Positions 48,411 to 59,445 of a DNA stretch of 64,000 nt are shown one piece after another (position 1 is the stretch's first letter; each line of letters begins with the position of its first letter). The notes beneath the pieces are model-generated. The model had not been told where the DNA came from. It ran no database searches and saw nothing but the letters and a program-made list of their open reading frames with translations. Source of the DNA: Notospermus geniculatus (taxonomy: Eukaryota; Nemertea; Pilidiophora; Heteronemertea; Lineidae); the NCBI GenBank assembly GCA_002633025.1, contig NMRB01000135.1, forward strand, positions 463,521 through 527,520, written 5' to 3'. The position numbers and the translations under genes are program-made.

Positions 48411-48590
48411 CAGGTGTAAAGTTTTTCAGTGTTTCCGTGTGTCAGTGTTCCCCCTATTGTTCTGGAAACACTGGCAGATCGATCGACACGTTTCTCTCTG
48501 TGTCCTCCATTGTCGAGTCGCGGCTTATTCCGTCAGACAATAGCAGGGGAACACTCGCAGATGGGGAACGCTCAAAAACGTTACACCGGG
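48411..48590. repeat. GTTACACCGG element, copy 4 (both ends kept)
   Basis: The best copy for the termini: CAGGTGTAAAGTTTTT on the left and AAAAACGTTACACCGGG on the right are inverse repeats of about 16 bp with two mismatches. The interior has CTGGCAGATCGATCGACACG, TTATTCCGTCAGACAATAGC and GGGGAACACTCGCAG. Confidence 0.85.
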
Positions 48591-49654
48591 AGTTAGTGCC
48601 CTGATGGATTAAGCCTTTGAATTAGGATTTATGTCGCTAACCCTGACAATAACCGTTGATAATGCATGACTTTGTATCGAGGGCTTCCATCCCTAGGACT
48701 TTTTCCGCTGGTAGGCCTACACCGGGCTGTTGCGAATACTCCCAAATGTCACAAGACCCCGACAGACATTACAAATCCGTTATCTTCTTGCATAAGATAC
48801 CTGATCGGAACATTTCCCGTCTGACATACAAATTCACCGTGGCGTTAATGGGTTTGTAAAGCATGTCTGACAGCAGCTCGACGAGCTTACCGATACGTCG
48901 CCAGGACAACACAGAGCCTCATCAGTCGAGATGACGAGAGTCCCGGGTGAAGCCGATGACATTTGTGAATCGAGCGCAGCGGTCACGGAATCGTTCTTCT
49001 GTGTGAGTGGGAAAGTATAGACCTTTACAACAAAGATGGCGGTCTAGTTCTCACCATATGACGTCAGAAGGCAGACTATTAAACTAATGTAGAACCTACA
49101 TTCCTTGGACTCTCATTCCTTTCGCACATACGCATTAACATACTGGTACAGCCAACCAATGACGTTTCAGCGTATTTTTTTTTCAAGAAATAAGGGACGT
49201 ATTTCGATCAGACGTACCAATACCCATGGATGTATTTCCACCCGTGAGTTCCTGGTAATGACCATCCATTAGTTCATATTGGATTTTTTTCGTATTGGAA
49301 AATCGATAGCAATGCGAATAATCTGATCGCGCAGCCAGAAAAACTCTATAAGAGCTTTCCAGCGATAATGTGATTGAGGATTTTTGTCATCGTTTGTTTA
49401 GATTAATGCTGATTGGTCGAGATGGTGTGAGCTGATTGGCCCACAGATCATATGACGTCAAACTAAATATGGAATCCCAGAGGTCCTAAATTTCATCCCC
49501 ATAGCACACTTAACGTGAAAATTCCCAGACCTAAAACAGGTTCCACCTCCCAAACGTGCATCAATCATGGCTGCGGGGCCTACGACATTGTATTTCCCGC
49601 GATTTTGTACATTCTCGATATACTGGAAGGGGGGTGTATAGTCATGTCAGTTAT
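48591..49654. other. Intergenic, no feature recognised
   Basis: No coding or RNA feature seen; CRE-like TGACGTCA words near 49060 and 49453. Confidence 0.4.
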
Positions 49655-49734
49655 AGGTTAGGGTTCAGTTAGGTTAGGGTTCAGTTAGGTTAGGGTTCAG
49701 TTAGGTTAGGGTTCAGTTAGGTTAGGGTTCAGTT
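49655..49734 (+). repeat. Telomere-like 16-bp tandem repeat at gap edge
   Basis: Exactly five perfect units of AGGTTAGGGTTCAGTT, each holding one TTAGGG telomere hexamer and a degenerate TTCAGTTAGG part. The fifth unit ends at the first N, so the array continues into the gap for an unknown length. Confidence 0.95.
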
Positions 49735-50551
49735 NNNNNNNNNNNNNNNNNNNNNNNNNNNNNNNNNNNNNNNNNNNNNNNNNNNNNNNNNNNNNNNNNN
49801 NNNNNNNNNNNNNNNNNNNNNNNNNNNNNNNNNNNNNNNNNNNNNNNNNNNNNNNNNNNNNNNNNNNNNNNNNNNNNNNNNNNNNNNNNNNNNNNNNNNN
49901 NNNNNNNNNNNNNNNNNNNNNNNNNNNNNNNNNNNNNNNNNNNNNNNNNNNNNNNNNNNNNNNNNNNNNNNNNNNNNNNNNNNNNNNNNNNNNNNNNNNN
50001 NNNNNNNNNNNNNNNNNNNNNNNNNNNNNNNNNNNNNNNNNNNNNNNNNNNNNNNNNNNNNNNNNNNNNNNNNNNNNNNNNNNNNNNNNNNNNNNNNNNN
50101 NNNNNNNNNNNNNNNNNNNNNNNNNNNNNNNNNNNNNNNNNNNNNNNNNNNNNNNNNNNNNNNNNNNNNNNNNNNNNNNNNNNNNNNNNNNNNNNNNNNN
50201 NNNNNNNNNNNNNNNNNNNNNNNNNNNNNNNNNNNNNNNNNNNNNNNNNNNNNNNNNNNNNNNNNNNNNNNNNNNNNNNNNNNNNNNNNNNNNNNNNNNN
50301 NNNNNNNNNNNNNNNNNNNNNNNNNNNNNNNNNNNNNNNNNNNNNNNNNNNNNNNNNNNNNNNNNNNNNNNNNNNNNNNNNNNNNNNNNNNNNNNNNNNN
50401 NNNNNNNNNNNNNNNNNNNNNNNNNNNNNNNNNNNNNNNNNNNNNNNNNNNNNNNNNNNNNNNNNNNNNNNNNNNNNNNNNNNNNNNNNNNNNNNNNNNN
50501 NNNNNNNNNNNNNNNNNNNNNNNNNNNNNNNNNNNNNNNNNNNNNNNNNNN
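49735..50551. other. Assembly gap (817 N)
   Basis: Unsequenced. The left flank is the 16-bp array; the right flank (TGCAAAAATGTAGG) is unique. The gap was probably caused by the array. Confidence 0.99.
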
Positions 50552-51230
50552 TGCAAAAATGTAGGAACCAATCACAGCGCTTGTTACTCAGTGACGATTA
50601 CTGTACTCCACGACGTTGCAAAAGACAGCCCTCAAAAGGTCGTACAGTATACGTAATGTTCCAAGCAAATACATCACGGTCGCAGCTGTACGGTCACCAC
50701 GGAGACTGGTTTTGCCACTGGGATCTGGCTCCTCCAACATTCTCATATCGAAGGCATGAGTGTCAGGACTTCGATTCGAAGATATCAACAGCCTGCTGTG
50801 TGGTCAGCAATAATGCCGATCATCACCAACAGAGAAAGCTGGACCCCGGCAATGCCAGATCTCTGTGACCTTACAACTGCGATTTTGGTTATGACATTAC
50901 CTGGCCTTCATCCATTCTCATGTAAACGCCAGCTGCTGGGGTCGCTTTCAATTCTTCGGCAGACGACACGCCAATATTTCGTCGCAGACTATAGTATTGA
51001 TTCTCGCGAAAGTGGCATGTAATTCTAAACCACGATTTCTTGTCGCGTGATGCGATCGAATAACTAGCTGGAAGGTTCCAACCTACGTTTGCATAAACAA
51101 CGCTTGCCTATCTGCCGGGTGAAATAAATATCAACACATTAGCGTTACATAAACAAGAAGAACTAATGCTAAATCACCATCCGCACAATATCGCGTGCAT
51201 CGCCCACTCGGCCTTACAATTCCGTACTTT
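50552..51230. other. Intergenic, no feature recognised
   Basis: Overlapping ORFs of 66-95 codons on both strands lack recognisable domains. Confidence 0.4.
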
Positions 51231-51372
51231 ACAAAAACCATCGTTCATTCCACCCGACCTACTCGCTGCTCCAGGTCCGTGTTTTACAAAAACCATCGTT
51301 CATTCCACCCGACCTACTCGCTGCTCCAGGTCCGTGTTTTACAAAAACCATCGTTCATTCCACCAGACCTTA
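51231..51372. repeat. 55-bp tandem repeat, ~2.6 copies
   Basis: ACAAAAACCATCGTTCATTC begins at 51231, 51286 and 51341. Units are identical over the visible length except CCACCC to CCACCA in the last. Confidence 0.95.
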
Positions 51373-51899
51373 ATCTAATGCAATGCACGTGATCGTTCTG
51401 CGTCAAAATAAATTTTCTTCGATCGGTTTTCGATGCGGAATGTTTTTATTGATCTGAATGAACACGCTATAACCGTCACAGGCGGGTTTCGCTTCGGAGG
51501 ACAATCTTCAGTCGCATCCCGCTAAATTATATGATTTATTGAAGAGCCGCAGCTGTAGATTAGAACGTATCATATTCAAGTTTCGCGATTTTTAATTGAG
51601 GCCCTGAATCAATTTCTTTTTCTGGAGATTCTACGCTCGGATTGCGGGTATTTGTTTTGTGAATGCGATAAATAATATATTACGGTATAATCGGACACCA
51701 AAAACACGATATACCAAGGTATTATATATAATACAACAAATAATAAAGCGATAAACTGAAATATTTCTTTACAAATTTGTTTTTTACCACTTCCCAATAA
51801 TGCGATCTGTTGACGAGTGTTTTTCTGCATAAAATATTGATTCCAGGATAATTTGCTGTGAATACGCCTTGTTCTGGAAAGATACAATAAAATGATTGA
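51373..51899. other. Intergenic, no feature recognised
   Basis: AT-rich flank of the tRNA array. A minus-strand frame at 51609-52004 runs into the array's upstream flank and is not protein-like. Confidence 0.4.
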
Positions 51900-52062
51900 C
51901 GTTTTTTTTGGGTAGTGTGCAGCACCGTATAACCTTTGGAACAACCACTCTACACCTGAACCCAGAAACACGGACGTTTTGTTCACCTTTCGGTGTTTTT
52001 TCACACCGATTTAGCTTGAAAACAATGTTTGGGTGCTGCTTAGCGGCATCGTTTCAACGGCT

Positions 52063-52135
52063 GGGGGACTAGCTCAAATGGTAGAGCGCTCGCTTAGCAT
52101 GCGAGAGGTACCGGGATCGATACCCGGGTTCTCCA
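52063..52135 (+). tRNA. tRNA-Ala(AGC), copy 1
   Basis: A full 73-base tRNA including discriminator A73. The acceptor GGGGGAC pairs with GTTCTCC and contains the G3:U70 wobble that defines alanine identity. The anticodon loop TTAGCAT gives AGC. The T arm is CCGGG-ATCGATA-CCCGG; A54 in place of T54 is also known in arthropod tRNA-Ala and is not a defect. Internal A box (TAGCTCAAATGG) and B box (GGATCGATACC) are intact. A T-rich Pol III terminator (TATTTTTCTTTTTTTC) follows. CCA is not encoded, as expected for a nuclear gene. Confidence 0.97.
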
Positions 52136-52171
52136 AGAGTCTATTTTTCTTTTTTTCATATGTGTGATAAT

Positions 52172-52227
52172 AAATAGGAAGTCAACTTCCAGAATTTAGC
52201 TAAATTCTGGAAGTTGACTTCCTATTT
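52172..52227. repeat. Perfect 56-bp palindrome between tRNA copies 1 and 2
   Basis: AAATAGGAAGTCAACTTCC then AGAATTTA, a central GC, and the exact inverse. There is no unpaired base, so it is either a very young insertion or a structure kept by correction. It occurs only in the first spacer of the array. Confidence 0.95.
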
Positions 52228-52461
52228 ACTATTATACGTTGTGTTGACTTTTGTGCTTCTTCTCTCTTTGGTTTCATTTGTGTGCACCACATAATCTTTG
52301 CAACCACAACTCCACACCTGAATGCAGGTAATACGCACTCAACAAATACATGAAGCGTAGGTACAATTTTTATTCACCTTTTTCTGTTTTTTCACATTGA
52401 TTTTTCTTTAAAATTTTTTTTCAGTGATTGCGCTTCTTAGCGGCAACTGTTAAGCGAGTAA

Positions 52462-52534
52462 GGGGGACTAGCTCAAATGGTAGAGCGCTCGCTTAGCATG
52501 CGAGAGGTACCGGGATCGATACCCGGGTTCTCCA
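52462..52534 (+). tRNA. tRNA-Ala(AGC), copy 2
   Basis: Identical to copy 1 over all 73 bases, including G3:U70, anticodon AGC and both internal promoter boxes. It is followed by TTTTTTATTTTTTTTTT as terminator. Confidence 0.97.
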
Positions 52535-52755
52535 AACATCTGTTTTTTATTTTTTTTTTCATTACGTATTTGTGTGCACCGCCATGTATTTGTGGAACCG
52601 CCACTCCACACTTAAATGCCAGTTGTACGGACTCTAAAATACATGAACCATAGGCTACAGTTTTGTTCACCTTTCTGCGTTTTTTTCAAATCCTTTATCC
52701 TGAAAACAATGTTTCAGTGATTGTGCTGCTTAGCGGCGGCAACTCAACAGGTAAA

Positions 52756-52828
52756 GGGGGACTAGCTCAAATGGTAGAGCGCTCGCTTAGCATGCGAGAG
52801 GTACCGGGATCGATACCCGGGTTCTCCA
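52756..52828 (+). tRNA. tRNA-Ala(AGC), copy 3
   Basis: Identical to copy 1 over all 73 bases. It is followed by CTTTTCTTTTTTTTTT as terminator. Two small ORFs that cover it in other frames are shadows of the tRNA. Confidence 0.97.
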
Positions 52829-53032
52829 AGAATCTACTTTTCTTTTTTTTTTCATTTGTGTGCACCGTATAATCTTTGCAACCGCAACTCCACTCCTGAA
52901 TGCCAGCAGTAATACGCACTCAACAAATTCATGAAGCGTATAGGTCCCTTTTTGTGTTTTTTTCACACTGATTTTTCTTAAAAACAATGTTTCAGTGATT
53001 GCGCTGCTTAGCGGCGTTTGTTAAGCGAGCAA

Positions 53033-53105
53033 GGGGGACTAGCTCAAATGGTAGAGCGCTCGCTTAGCATGCGAGAGGTACCGGGATCGATACCCGGGTT
53101 CTCCA
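53033..53105 (+). tRNA. tRNA-Ala(AGC), copy 4
   Basis: Identical to copy 1 over all 73 bases. The nearest T run is TTTTT about 15 bases downstream, a weaker and later terminator than in the other copies. Confidence 0.97.
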
Positions 53106-53242
53106 AGTGTCTGCTTCCTATTTTTCATTATTTATTTTTTTCTTCAATTCAACAGCCCCGGCCCTGATAAGGTAATTAGTGTTCACCTACGTCATTCCGC
53201 TCAAATAGTGCAGTGACATAGTGGGCGAGTGCGAACGATCTA

Positions 53243-53389
53243 CTGAGGTTAAGAAATCAAACGATAAACGTAAACCTTATGACAACTTTATTTTTCATAC
53301 TACATCCACCAGATTTTATATTGCATTTTCGGTACAAAAATAACGTTGTCGTTAACGTTTACGCTTATCGTTTGATTTCTTAACCTACC
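53243..53389. repeat. CAAACGATAAACG palindromic MITE, copy 5
   Basis: CTGAGGTTAAGAAATCAAAC ... GTTTGATTTCTTAACCTACC, with TA at both borders (53241 and 53390). The right inner arm has a C for T change (ACGCTTATCG). It lies only about 290 bp from copy 6. Confidence 0.88.
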
Positions 53390-53682
53390 TATTACCTCAC
53401 GACGGTCCTTCCTTGAACGTTCGAAGCTGCCCCATTTGTCTATCGTGACAAGATACTACAGAAGACCTGTGCGACAGGCGATGCACCTGCCGTTCAGCTA
53501 AAACCTCGTAGAAAGAGATTTATTGAGGCGTACCGTCGAGAGCGCAATCAGCGGTAGGTTCGTGGGGAAGTTGTGGAAGTACAGGTTTTTAAAGATGCTG
53601 TGCAATGTGCCGTGATATGAAGGTAGAGTTGCGAAACCTCTCTATTGAGGACACACATGCAGGAAACTGTAAGTCGTCATTA

Positions 53683-53825
53683 GGGAGGTTTAGAAAGCAA
53701 ACGATAAACGTAAACTTTACGACAACGTTATTTTTTATACTACACATTAACCAGATTTTATATTGCATTTTCGTTACAAAAATAACGTTGTCCTTAACGT
53801 TTATCGTTTGATTTCTAAACCTCCC
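53683..53825. repeat. CAAACGATAAACG palindromic MITE, copy 6
   Basis: A clear copy for the border: TA|GGGAGGTTTAGAAAGCAAAC ... GTTTGATTTCTAAACCTCCC|TA. The right inner arm lacks six bases of the left (GTTTAC), a small deletion. Confidence 0.92.
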
Positions 53826-53827
53826 TA

Positions 53828-55088
53828 TTATCGTTCATTTTCCTAAACCTTAATTTAATCTCAACTGAAGGGGGTCGTGGAGTATTTTTCAAAAGCCGCT
53901 CGCGCAGAAGCTCTTTAGCACCAAAACACCCAATCAGAACCCAGGATTCAAAATCACGTGTGCAGATAATGCATCGGCGTATAAGTTCACTGATTAGCAC
54001 GATAGCTAGCCGCACACGTATAACACTTTGCTAGCTCCGAATTGACGCCGCTAGCCATACGCAGAACGTAAATCCCAGAGGAGAGCCGTCGATCGCAGCC
54101 GTTTCTAAGGCAGTTTATTAGTCTAGGTTATGCTCTAGCAACGCTTCGAAGGATTGCCGAGCAAATCGGCGGAATATCATGAGGGAAATGCTCGTGTATC
54201 TCGGTTAATAGTATTGACGAACGGTTTACGTTCAGGGGCCCGACCGATCGATACCAGCGCCGCCAAGCGGATAAACCCCGAAGGTTCCTCATTTGATTGG
54301 GATGGGGACGAGATTGTTTACGCCGCCTCAAGCCTATAATTTACGTCACATGATGACAAGGTTAACTGGGATGCAACTTATATTATATACGAATACGTTA
54401 ATAAAATATTCTATGTGAAAGCCGTATATCACTTGCGGACCTAATCTCTCTTACAAACGTTTTTGAGATATTTTATTACAACGGCCGACAGACCAGGGTC
54501 GATAACATGCAAGCAGTACGCTAATTTTATGACTCCGGCGTCGGCGCTGATCGTTTCGAAGTCAAAAAAAATAAAAAAATCATCGATTCACCAATGGTAC
54601 AATATTAATGAGCAGGTAGTATTGTCACTAATCACTAATGGGCTCCAACAGCAGATAACAAACTGCGATGTTATATCCACCAGCCTTATCCCAGTTTCTC
54701 TCTCACTCTCTATCGATCTGAAGCGAGCTCGCTACACTCTGTTCCAAATCATTAGTGCGTCAGGTTTTACCTCTGGCTCTTTTATACTCAATCAGGAGGA
54801 AATAATAATTATTTCCTCCTGGCTCAATCAATTTCAACACCGTTTCACTGAATTCCACACTTTCGTCGCAACAAGTGCAAAATATTCAACGAGTGGCAAG
54901 ACTGTCGTGATCGACGAATGGTGTCGCCATCTCTGAAGTGATCGTGGAACTACGCACCCGACTGCCATCTGCTGTTCGTCGAAATAATCGGATTTGGAGC
55001 AGAACCACCGAAGACTGGCTGACGGAGACGTTATCCCAGCACCATTCCCCAAATAATGCCGCGTTTAGAAAGAAACACCAGCAAACCA
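53828..55088. other. Intergenic; 29-bp palindrome at 54793
   Basis: 54793-54821 reads CAGGAGGAAATAATAATT then ATTTCCTCCTG, an almost exact palindrome. Around 54240 is GATACCAGCGCCGCCAAGCG, matched by GATACCAGCGCCACATAGCG at about 55525, so a further unclassified repeat occurs twice. A 157-codon plus-strand frame at 54463-54936 has no recognisable domain. Confidence 0.45.
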
Positions 55089-55224
55089 GGGCCCAGTTTC
55101 ACAAAGAATCTTAAGTCTAAAGTTTGACTTAAGTCATCATGTGACCAGGTTTCAGCAAATCAGATAGCTTCATTTCAGACTTAAGTTTTTTCTTAGACTT
55201 AAGATTCTTTAAGCAACTGGGCCC
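55089..55224. repeat. TIR element GGGCCCAGTTTCACAAAG
   Basis: GGGCCCAGTTTCACAAAGAA then TCTTAAGTCTAA ... TTAGACTTAAGA then TTCTTTAAGCAACTGGGCCC. It shares the CTTAAG-rich arm plan with the pair at 32144-32352 and with known CACAAAG/CTTAAG short elements of marine animals. Central spacer includes TCATCATGTGACC. Confidence 0.85.
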
Positions 55225-55336
55225 AGGTTACCCTCCACGGGTATGCTCGTCATATTAAACAAGATCGTTCAGAAAATTGCCGGACATGCCGGAGTTCTTG
55301 TTTGCACATGGCGGCCATTTTGAAACATTTAGGCCT

Positions 55337-55461
55337 ATTAGAGTTGTTGTCTATTCATAACAGTTGGGCACTTCAAACAGTTCACTGTAGGGTGACAATA
55401 CTTGGAAAGTACAGCAACAGTTCGGTGCCTTCAACAGTCATGAATAGACAACAACTCTAAT
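55337..55461. repeat. TIR element ATTAGAGTTGTTGTCTATTC
   Basis: The left end ATTAGAGTTGTTGTCTATTC then ATAACAGTTG is mirrored by CAACAGTCAT then GAATAGACAACAACTCTAAT. TIRs of about 30 bp with two mismatches; spacer about 65 bp. Confidence 0.9.
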
Positions 55462-58400
55462 ACATGCATTTCGCGTGCAGGATGGTTTCAAAAGCCTTGG
55501 AAAATGGAGAGTTCGCTCTGATTGATACCAGCGCCACATAGCGGATGAATAGCGCAGAATCTTCATTGGTTAGAAATTAATGGAGTCCGGAGAGAGAAAA
55601 ATCCCGACGCCCTTACAAATTGAAACAGACAGTAAGCCACGACTCTGATGACGGTGCCCTTGTTAGTATTCCGGTCGTCTGCTACTTCCGCTCAATTATT
55701 CACCGCCTGGCTATCATCGTGGTCACGGAGCCAGCTACACGCGCTGTAGCTTTTTCTCGCTATCTTAGCCATGTGATAGATTGTTCGCCAGCGCTATCCG
55801 TTGGGAGGGACGAAGTCATCAACTCCTGGTCTTGATGAGAGGGTTAAAAAACAAGAGATACGTGTTGCGAATGTTTCCAAATGTTGTGATCTTTTCGTCA
55901 GCTTCGTCGTCAAAGAAAGTCAACAACCACGAATCATCAATACACTTCGAAAAGACGTTACAAAATAAAGATGAGTTAGTCATTATTCATACAGTCGTAG
56001 CTGAGAAAGTGACGTCGGGTGGCGCTGCAGTCGTCGGGTGATCTGGAGTCGCAGGAAATCAAAATTTACAAATTAATTTTTTAAGCTCTTCTATACATGA
56101 AAACAATTCGTTCCATTTATGTGCCGGCATTTACACCAACCCGGCTCGTTTAGGCGCCGCTTACGATAATAGCAATAACTTTGCGTCGCTTACGATAATA
56201 GCTGATGAGAGAAACATCGGCGTGTTTAAATACGAATCTTCCTACGCTGGATAGAGATATTGATTTTAGAGATAACAGGGTGAGAAAACCGTTCGTGAAT
56301 TGCCGAAGGCTCTCGGCGGCGGAACAAAAGTGATACGCGAGGAGCGGCAGGCGTGCTTTTCTGATCGAAAATATGAGAGGTATGCGCAAGTTAAAAGACC
56401 ATTACAAAATACAACTTATCATTGTGACTCTTGTGGACATGATACTGCTGATATCCCGATGTTTTTTTTTTACTTTCAACACCGACGGTAAAAGATAAAG
56501 GGATCAGCCCCGACTACACCAAATACGGCATTATTGGTTTTAAAGACCATAATAACAAGGGACAGTCTGTAATGCGGCTGCCGATGAAACCAGAAAATGT
56601 CGCTTTGTGACGCTTGAAACATTGAGCAAAAACGATAATAGATAAAATTAGAAAAGAAAAATAAACGATATCCTCGTTTTTATTTTTATTTTTATTCTTT
56701 GTTGTTTTGGGACACACTGTGGCCGTAGTTTTCTTTCTATGCGCAAACGAAGTTTCCAGCATTGTTCCGCCGTGTTCCAACGTGTCTAGCTAATGTACAT
56801 TTGTATACATAAACATCCATCAGCTAGAAAAAGAAATTATTGTAAATTAACGGTACCTTCACGTATATACGCTTAGAGCGAATGTCGCGGAACGCCAGGC
56901 ACGTACCACCGGCGTCTCGTAATGAAAGTATGGAAAAACAGTTTCCGCTACGATGGCATAGCGTCCTTCTGATGGATGGAAAGTAGCATGCTGATGGCGG
57001 AGTACTGAACGATGTTGAGGAGAGACGGTCGCAGAACGGCGGTAAGGAGATATTGATCCGAGTGGCGTGGTGATGTTAACACTTCTAGGGCCGTAGCTGG
57101 GCATTTTGTCGGGGAAGGGGAGAGCATGTGGGTTTTGTCGCTCTCCACGGGGCAACCTTCACTTTTTGCCATTTTCCCGCCAAAATCTGCCGTGGCGTCT
57201 AGGGGCATTTGTCCCCCTCCCCATGGCTTGCTAGCTACAGCCCTGGCTTCATGTTACCATGATCTTCGAGATATTACCAATAAACAAAGTGTTCAAAGTT
57301 TCAGTGTTCATTCCGGTGCAACACTTACACGTGACAAAAAAGTCACTGTATACTCCGCGTGGTGGAACGAAGGGCCCTGGAGGAGATCCACTCTTCGCCC
57401 AGGTCGTCTGGCTAAGGCTGGTGAGGTCCGTTGGCGGAATAGGCCTAGGAGCGAGTGGGAAGAAGATGGTTGGGCCCAGCACTTCCTACGCCAAGGGTGG
57501 TTTCTACAGGACTCACAGGAGGGTAGTGAGATAGTGCCCTCCCCGAACCAAAAGGGTCAGAGGCTTGCTTTCTCTGAACTTGGAAAGAGTCTAGTGGAAG
57601 GGTAAAGCGGCGGCGATGGAGATGGATCCAACGCTGCCATCTCAACAATGGAACTAAACATTTGAATTTTTGGGCGGCGTGGAATGGCCACGCGGACTGA
57701 CTACCTTGCTCAAACGAATGATTGAATACAGCAGAACAATTTTAGCATCACCGATCAAGGTTTATGCCTACATGTGCACCAAAATCGACCAACAGACGCA
57801 TAGCTTGCCTACATAGATGGATTGAGAACACTTGAAGCGGACTGCAGCGCCATTTTGCCGAATCATGGAATAGAATGTCATTGCGGCGGCGGTGAATCTG
57901 ATTTGCAGAAAGTCGCCCAAAACTGACTGAAGCCCTATCAACCTGCAATCATTTATTACATGAATGCCTTTATCACTTACCTGTGGAGTCCAGGTTCAAT
58001 TTCAATGACCTTTTGCATGATTAATGGACTTAAATCAGAGCATTGTCCCAAATCACCCATCCATAAACGGATACAAAAAACAACGAATGATCCGATTCCA
58101 TGAGGACCGTGAAGATACAGCATGTCGCCGAAATAAGCCCGCCTAACACATTCCTCCGAAAAAAATAGGGAACCGCTTCGTGGCAGCGGAATTGCTGACG
58201 GACTCAATGAATCAGCTTGGTAATCGTGTAAAATAAGCCTCCCCCGAAAACATTAAAAGATACAATGTAGGCGACTACATGAGGCGTATCGTCATCAGGC
58301 TTCGCCTGATAGGCCTAGCCACATTGGCGACGATTTCAAGGTAGGCCCTAGTGCCTGGTTCATGTGGTCAGTTTCCGCACAGAGGGAAAAGGCGAAAAAC

Positions 58401-58954
58401 CTAGTATTACTGAGTGCTATCAGTTGACGAGAACATCACACAAGATCTGGCAACGGATGCGAACCGAATCCTAGGCCTAGGTCTATGGGTGCACGCCGTT
58501 TCCTCTACCATATATGACGCACTCGTCAGAGATATATGGGAATAAATTCGCAGCTTACGACTATCGGGCGCAGGAAAACAGTAACCCTATCTCGCCCACG
58601 CGACAACTCTAATCCGATAGCTTTGATGTCGTCGTTCTTTCATCTCTGTTTCTCCTTCGCTACGTGTAACGATCCCTTCGTATACCGCGGTTGTCTCCCG
58701 GCACTTTTAACCTGATCACGTCTATAGCTAACGTTACGTTTGAGCCAAATACACGGAATCGGTGATGTGTACGATGAGATTACACGTAAAATCTCGGAAG
58801 ATGTTTCGTCATTACCATAATTTGATGATTAAGACGTATCAATTTTTGGGCATTCGTCGCCTTCAAAACCTAGAGTGCCGTTGTGCAGTACCATTAGACC
58901 AAATTTCATTCCTGCAACATCAAATGGATTGGGAGTGACGGAAGAGCCGCTTAA
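55462..58954. other. Stretch without a confident gene
   Basis: GCTTACGATAATAGC occurs twice at about 56158-56206. A 159-codon plus-strand frame at 57126-57605 and its neighbours overlap frames on the other strand; the part at 57330-57600 is GC-richer, but I recognise no domain. Confidence 0.4.
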
Positions 58955-59445
58955 ACCTGGGTCACTTTGTGGCGTAACAGAGGTGCATGGCCAGCTAGCT
59001 ACGTAGTCATGTCACTCAGAAATTCATGAGAGAGGTGCAAGGCAACTAGACCTGGGTCATTCAGAAACTGACTCAACGTGCAATGTAACAGAGGTGCCTG
59101 ACGAACTAGACCTAGTCACTCCAGATATTGACTCAACATAAATGGAAAGTAACAGAGGTAGCCTACTTGGCCAACAATTTCTGGGTCACAACAGAAATTG
59201 GCTTTACGTGTACAGAGGTGCATGGCCAGCAAGACCTGGATCAGTCCCAACACGTACGGTAACGTAACAGAGATGCATGGCCAACTAGACGTGGGGCATT
59301 CAGAAACTGACACAACAGTACGTAAGGTAACAGAGGTACAGGGCTAACTAGACCTGGGTCACTCGGAAATTGGCTCGACTTTTAACATACCGGTAGCAGT
59401 GGTACTTGGCCAACTCTAGACATGGATCCCTCTGAAACTGAACAA
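58955..59445. repeat. Degenerate minisatellite, ~55-65-bp unit
   Basis: About seven to eight diverged units containing GTAACAGAGGTGCATGGCCA, ACTAGACCTGGGTCA and CAGAAACTGACTCAAC, in that order. Divergence and unequal unit length point to an old array. Confidence 0.85.

Larger units (their letters stand above)
51900..53130. repeat. Tandem array of tRNA-Ala units
   Basis: Four units of about 277-399 bp (tRNA starts at 52063, 52462, 52756, 53033). Each unit has a flank with GTGTGCACC, AACCxCAACTCCAC, TTTTTTCACAC, TGATTTxTCTT, AAAACAATGTTTCAGTGATT and GCTGCTTAGCGGC before the tRNA. Flanks have diverged by substitutions and small indels while the tRNA parts are identical. The first spacing is longer partly because of the palindrome at 52172. 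Confidence 0.9.

Noticed and set aside
49655-49734. True chromosome end
   Set aside because: The TTAGGG words are embedded in a 16-bp unit rather than being pure hexamers, and unique sequence continues after the gap.
51166-51392. Repeat-containing 65-70-codon ORFs (FIPPDLLAAPGPCFTK type)
   Set aside because: Both overlapping frames are produced by the 55-bp tandem repeat. As 55 is not a multiple of three, the frame shifts from unit to unit, which argues against protein function.
52473-52987. Small ORFs sharing related peptides over the tRNA array
   Set aside because: The shared peptide is the translation of the tRNA-Ala sequence in other frames.
57126-57605. 159-codon plus-strand ORF in GC-richer DNA
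   Set aside because: No domain recognised, overlapping frames of similar length on the other strand, and no splice or promoter context that I could support.
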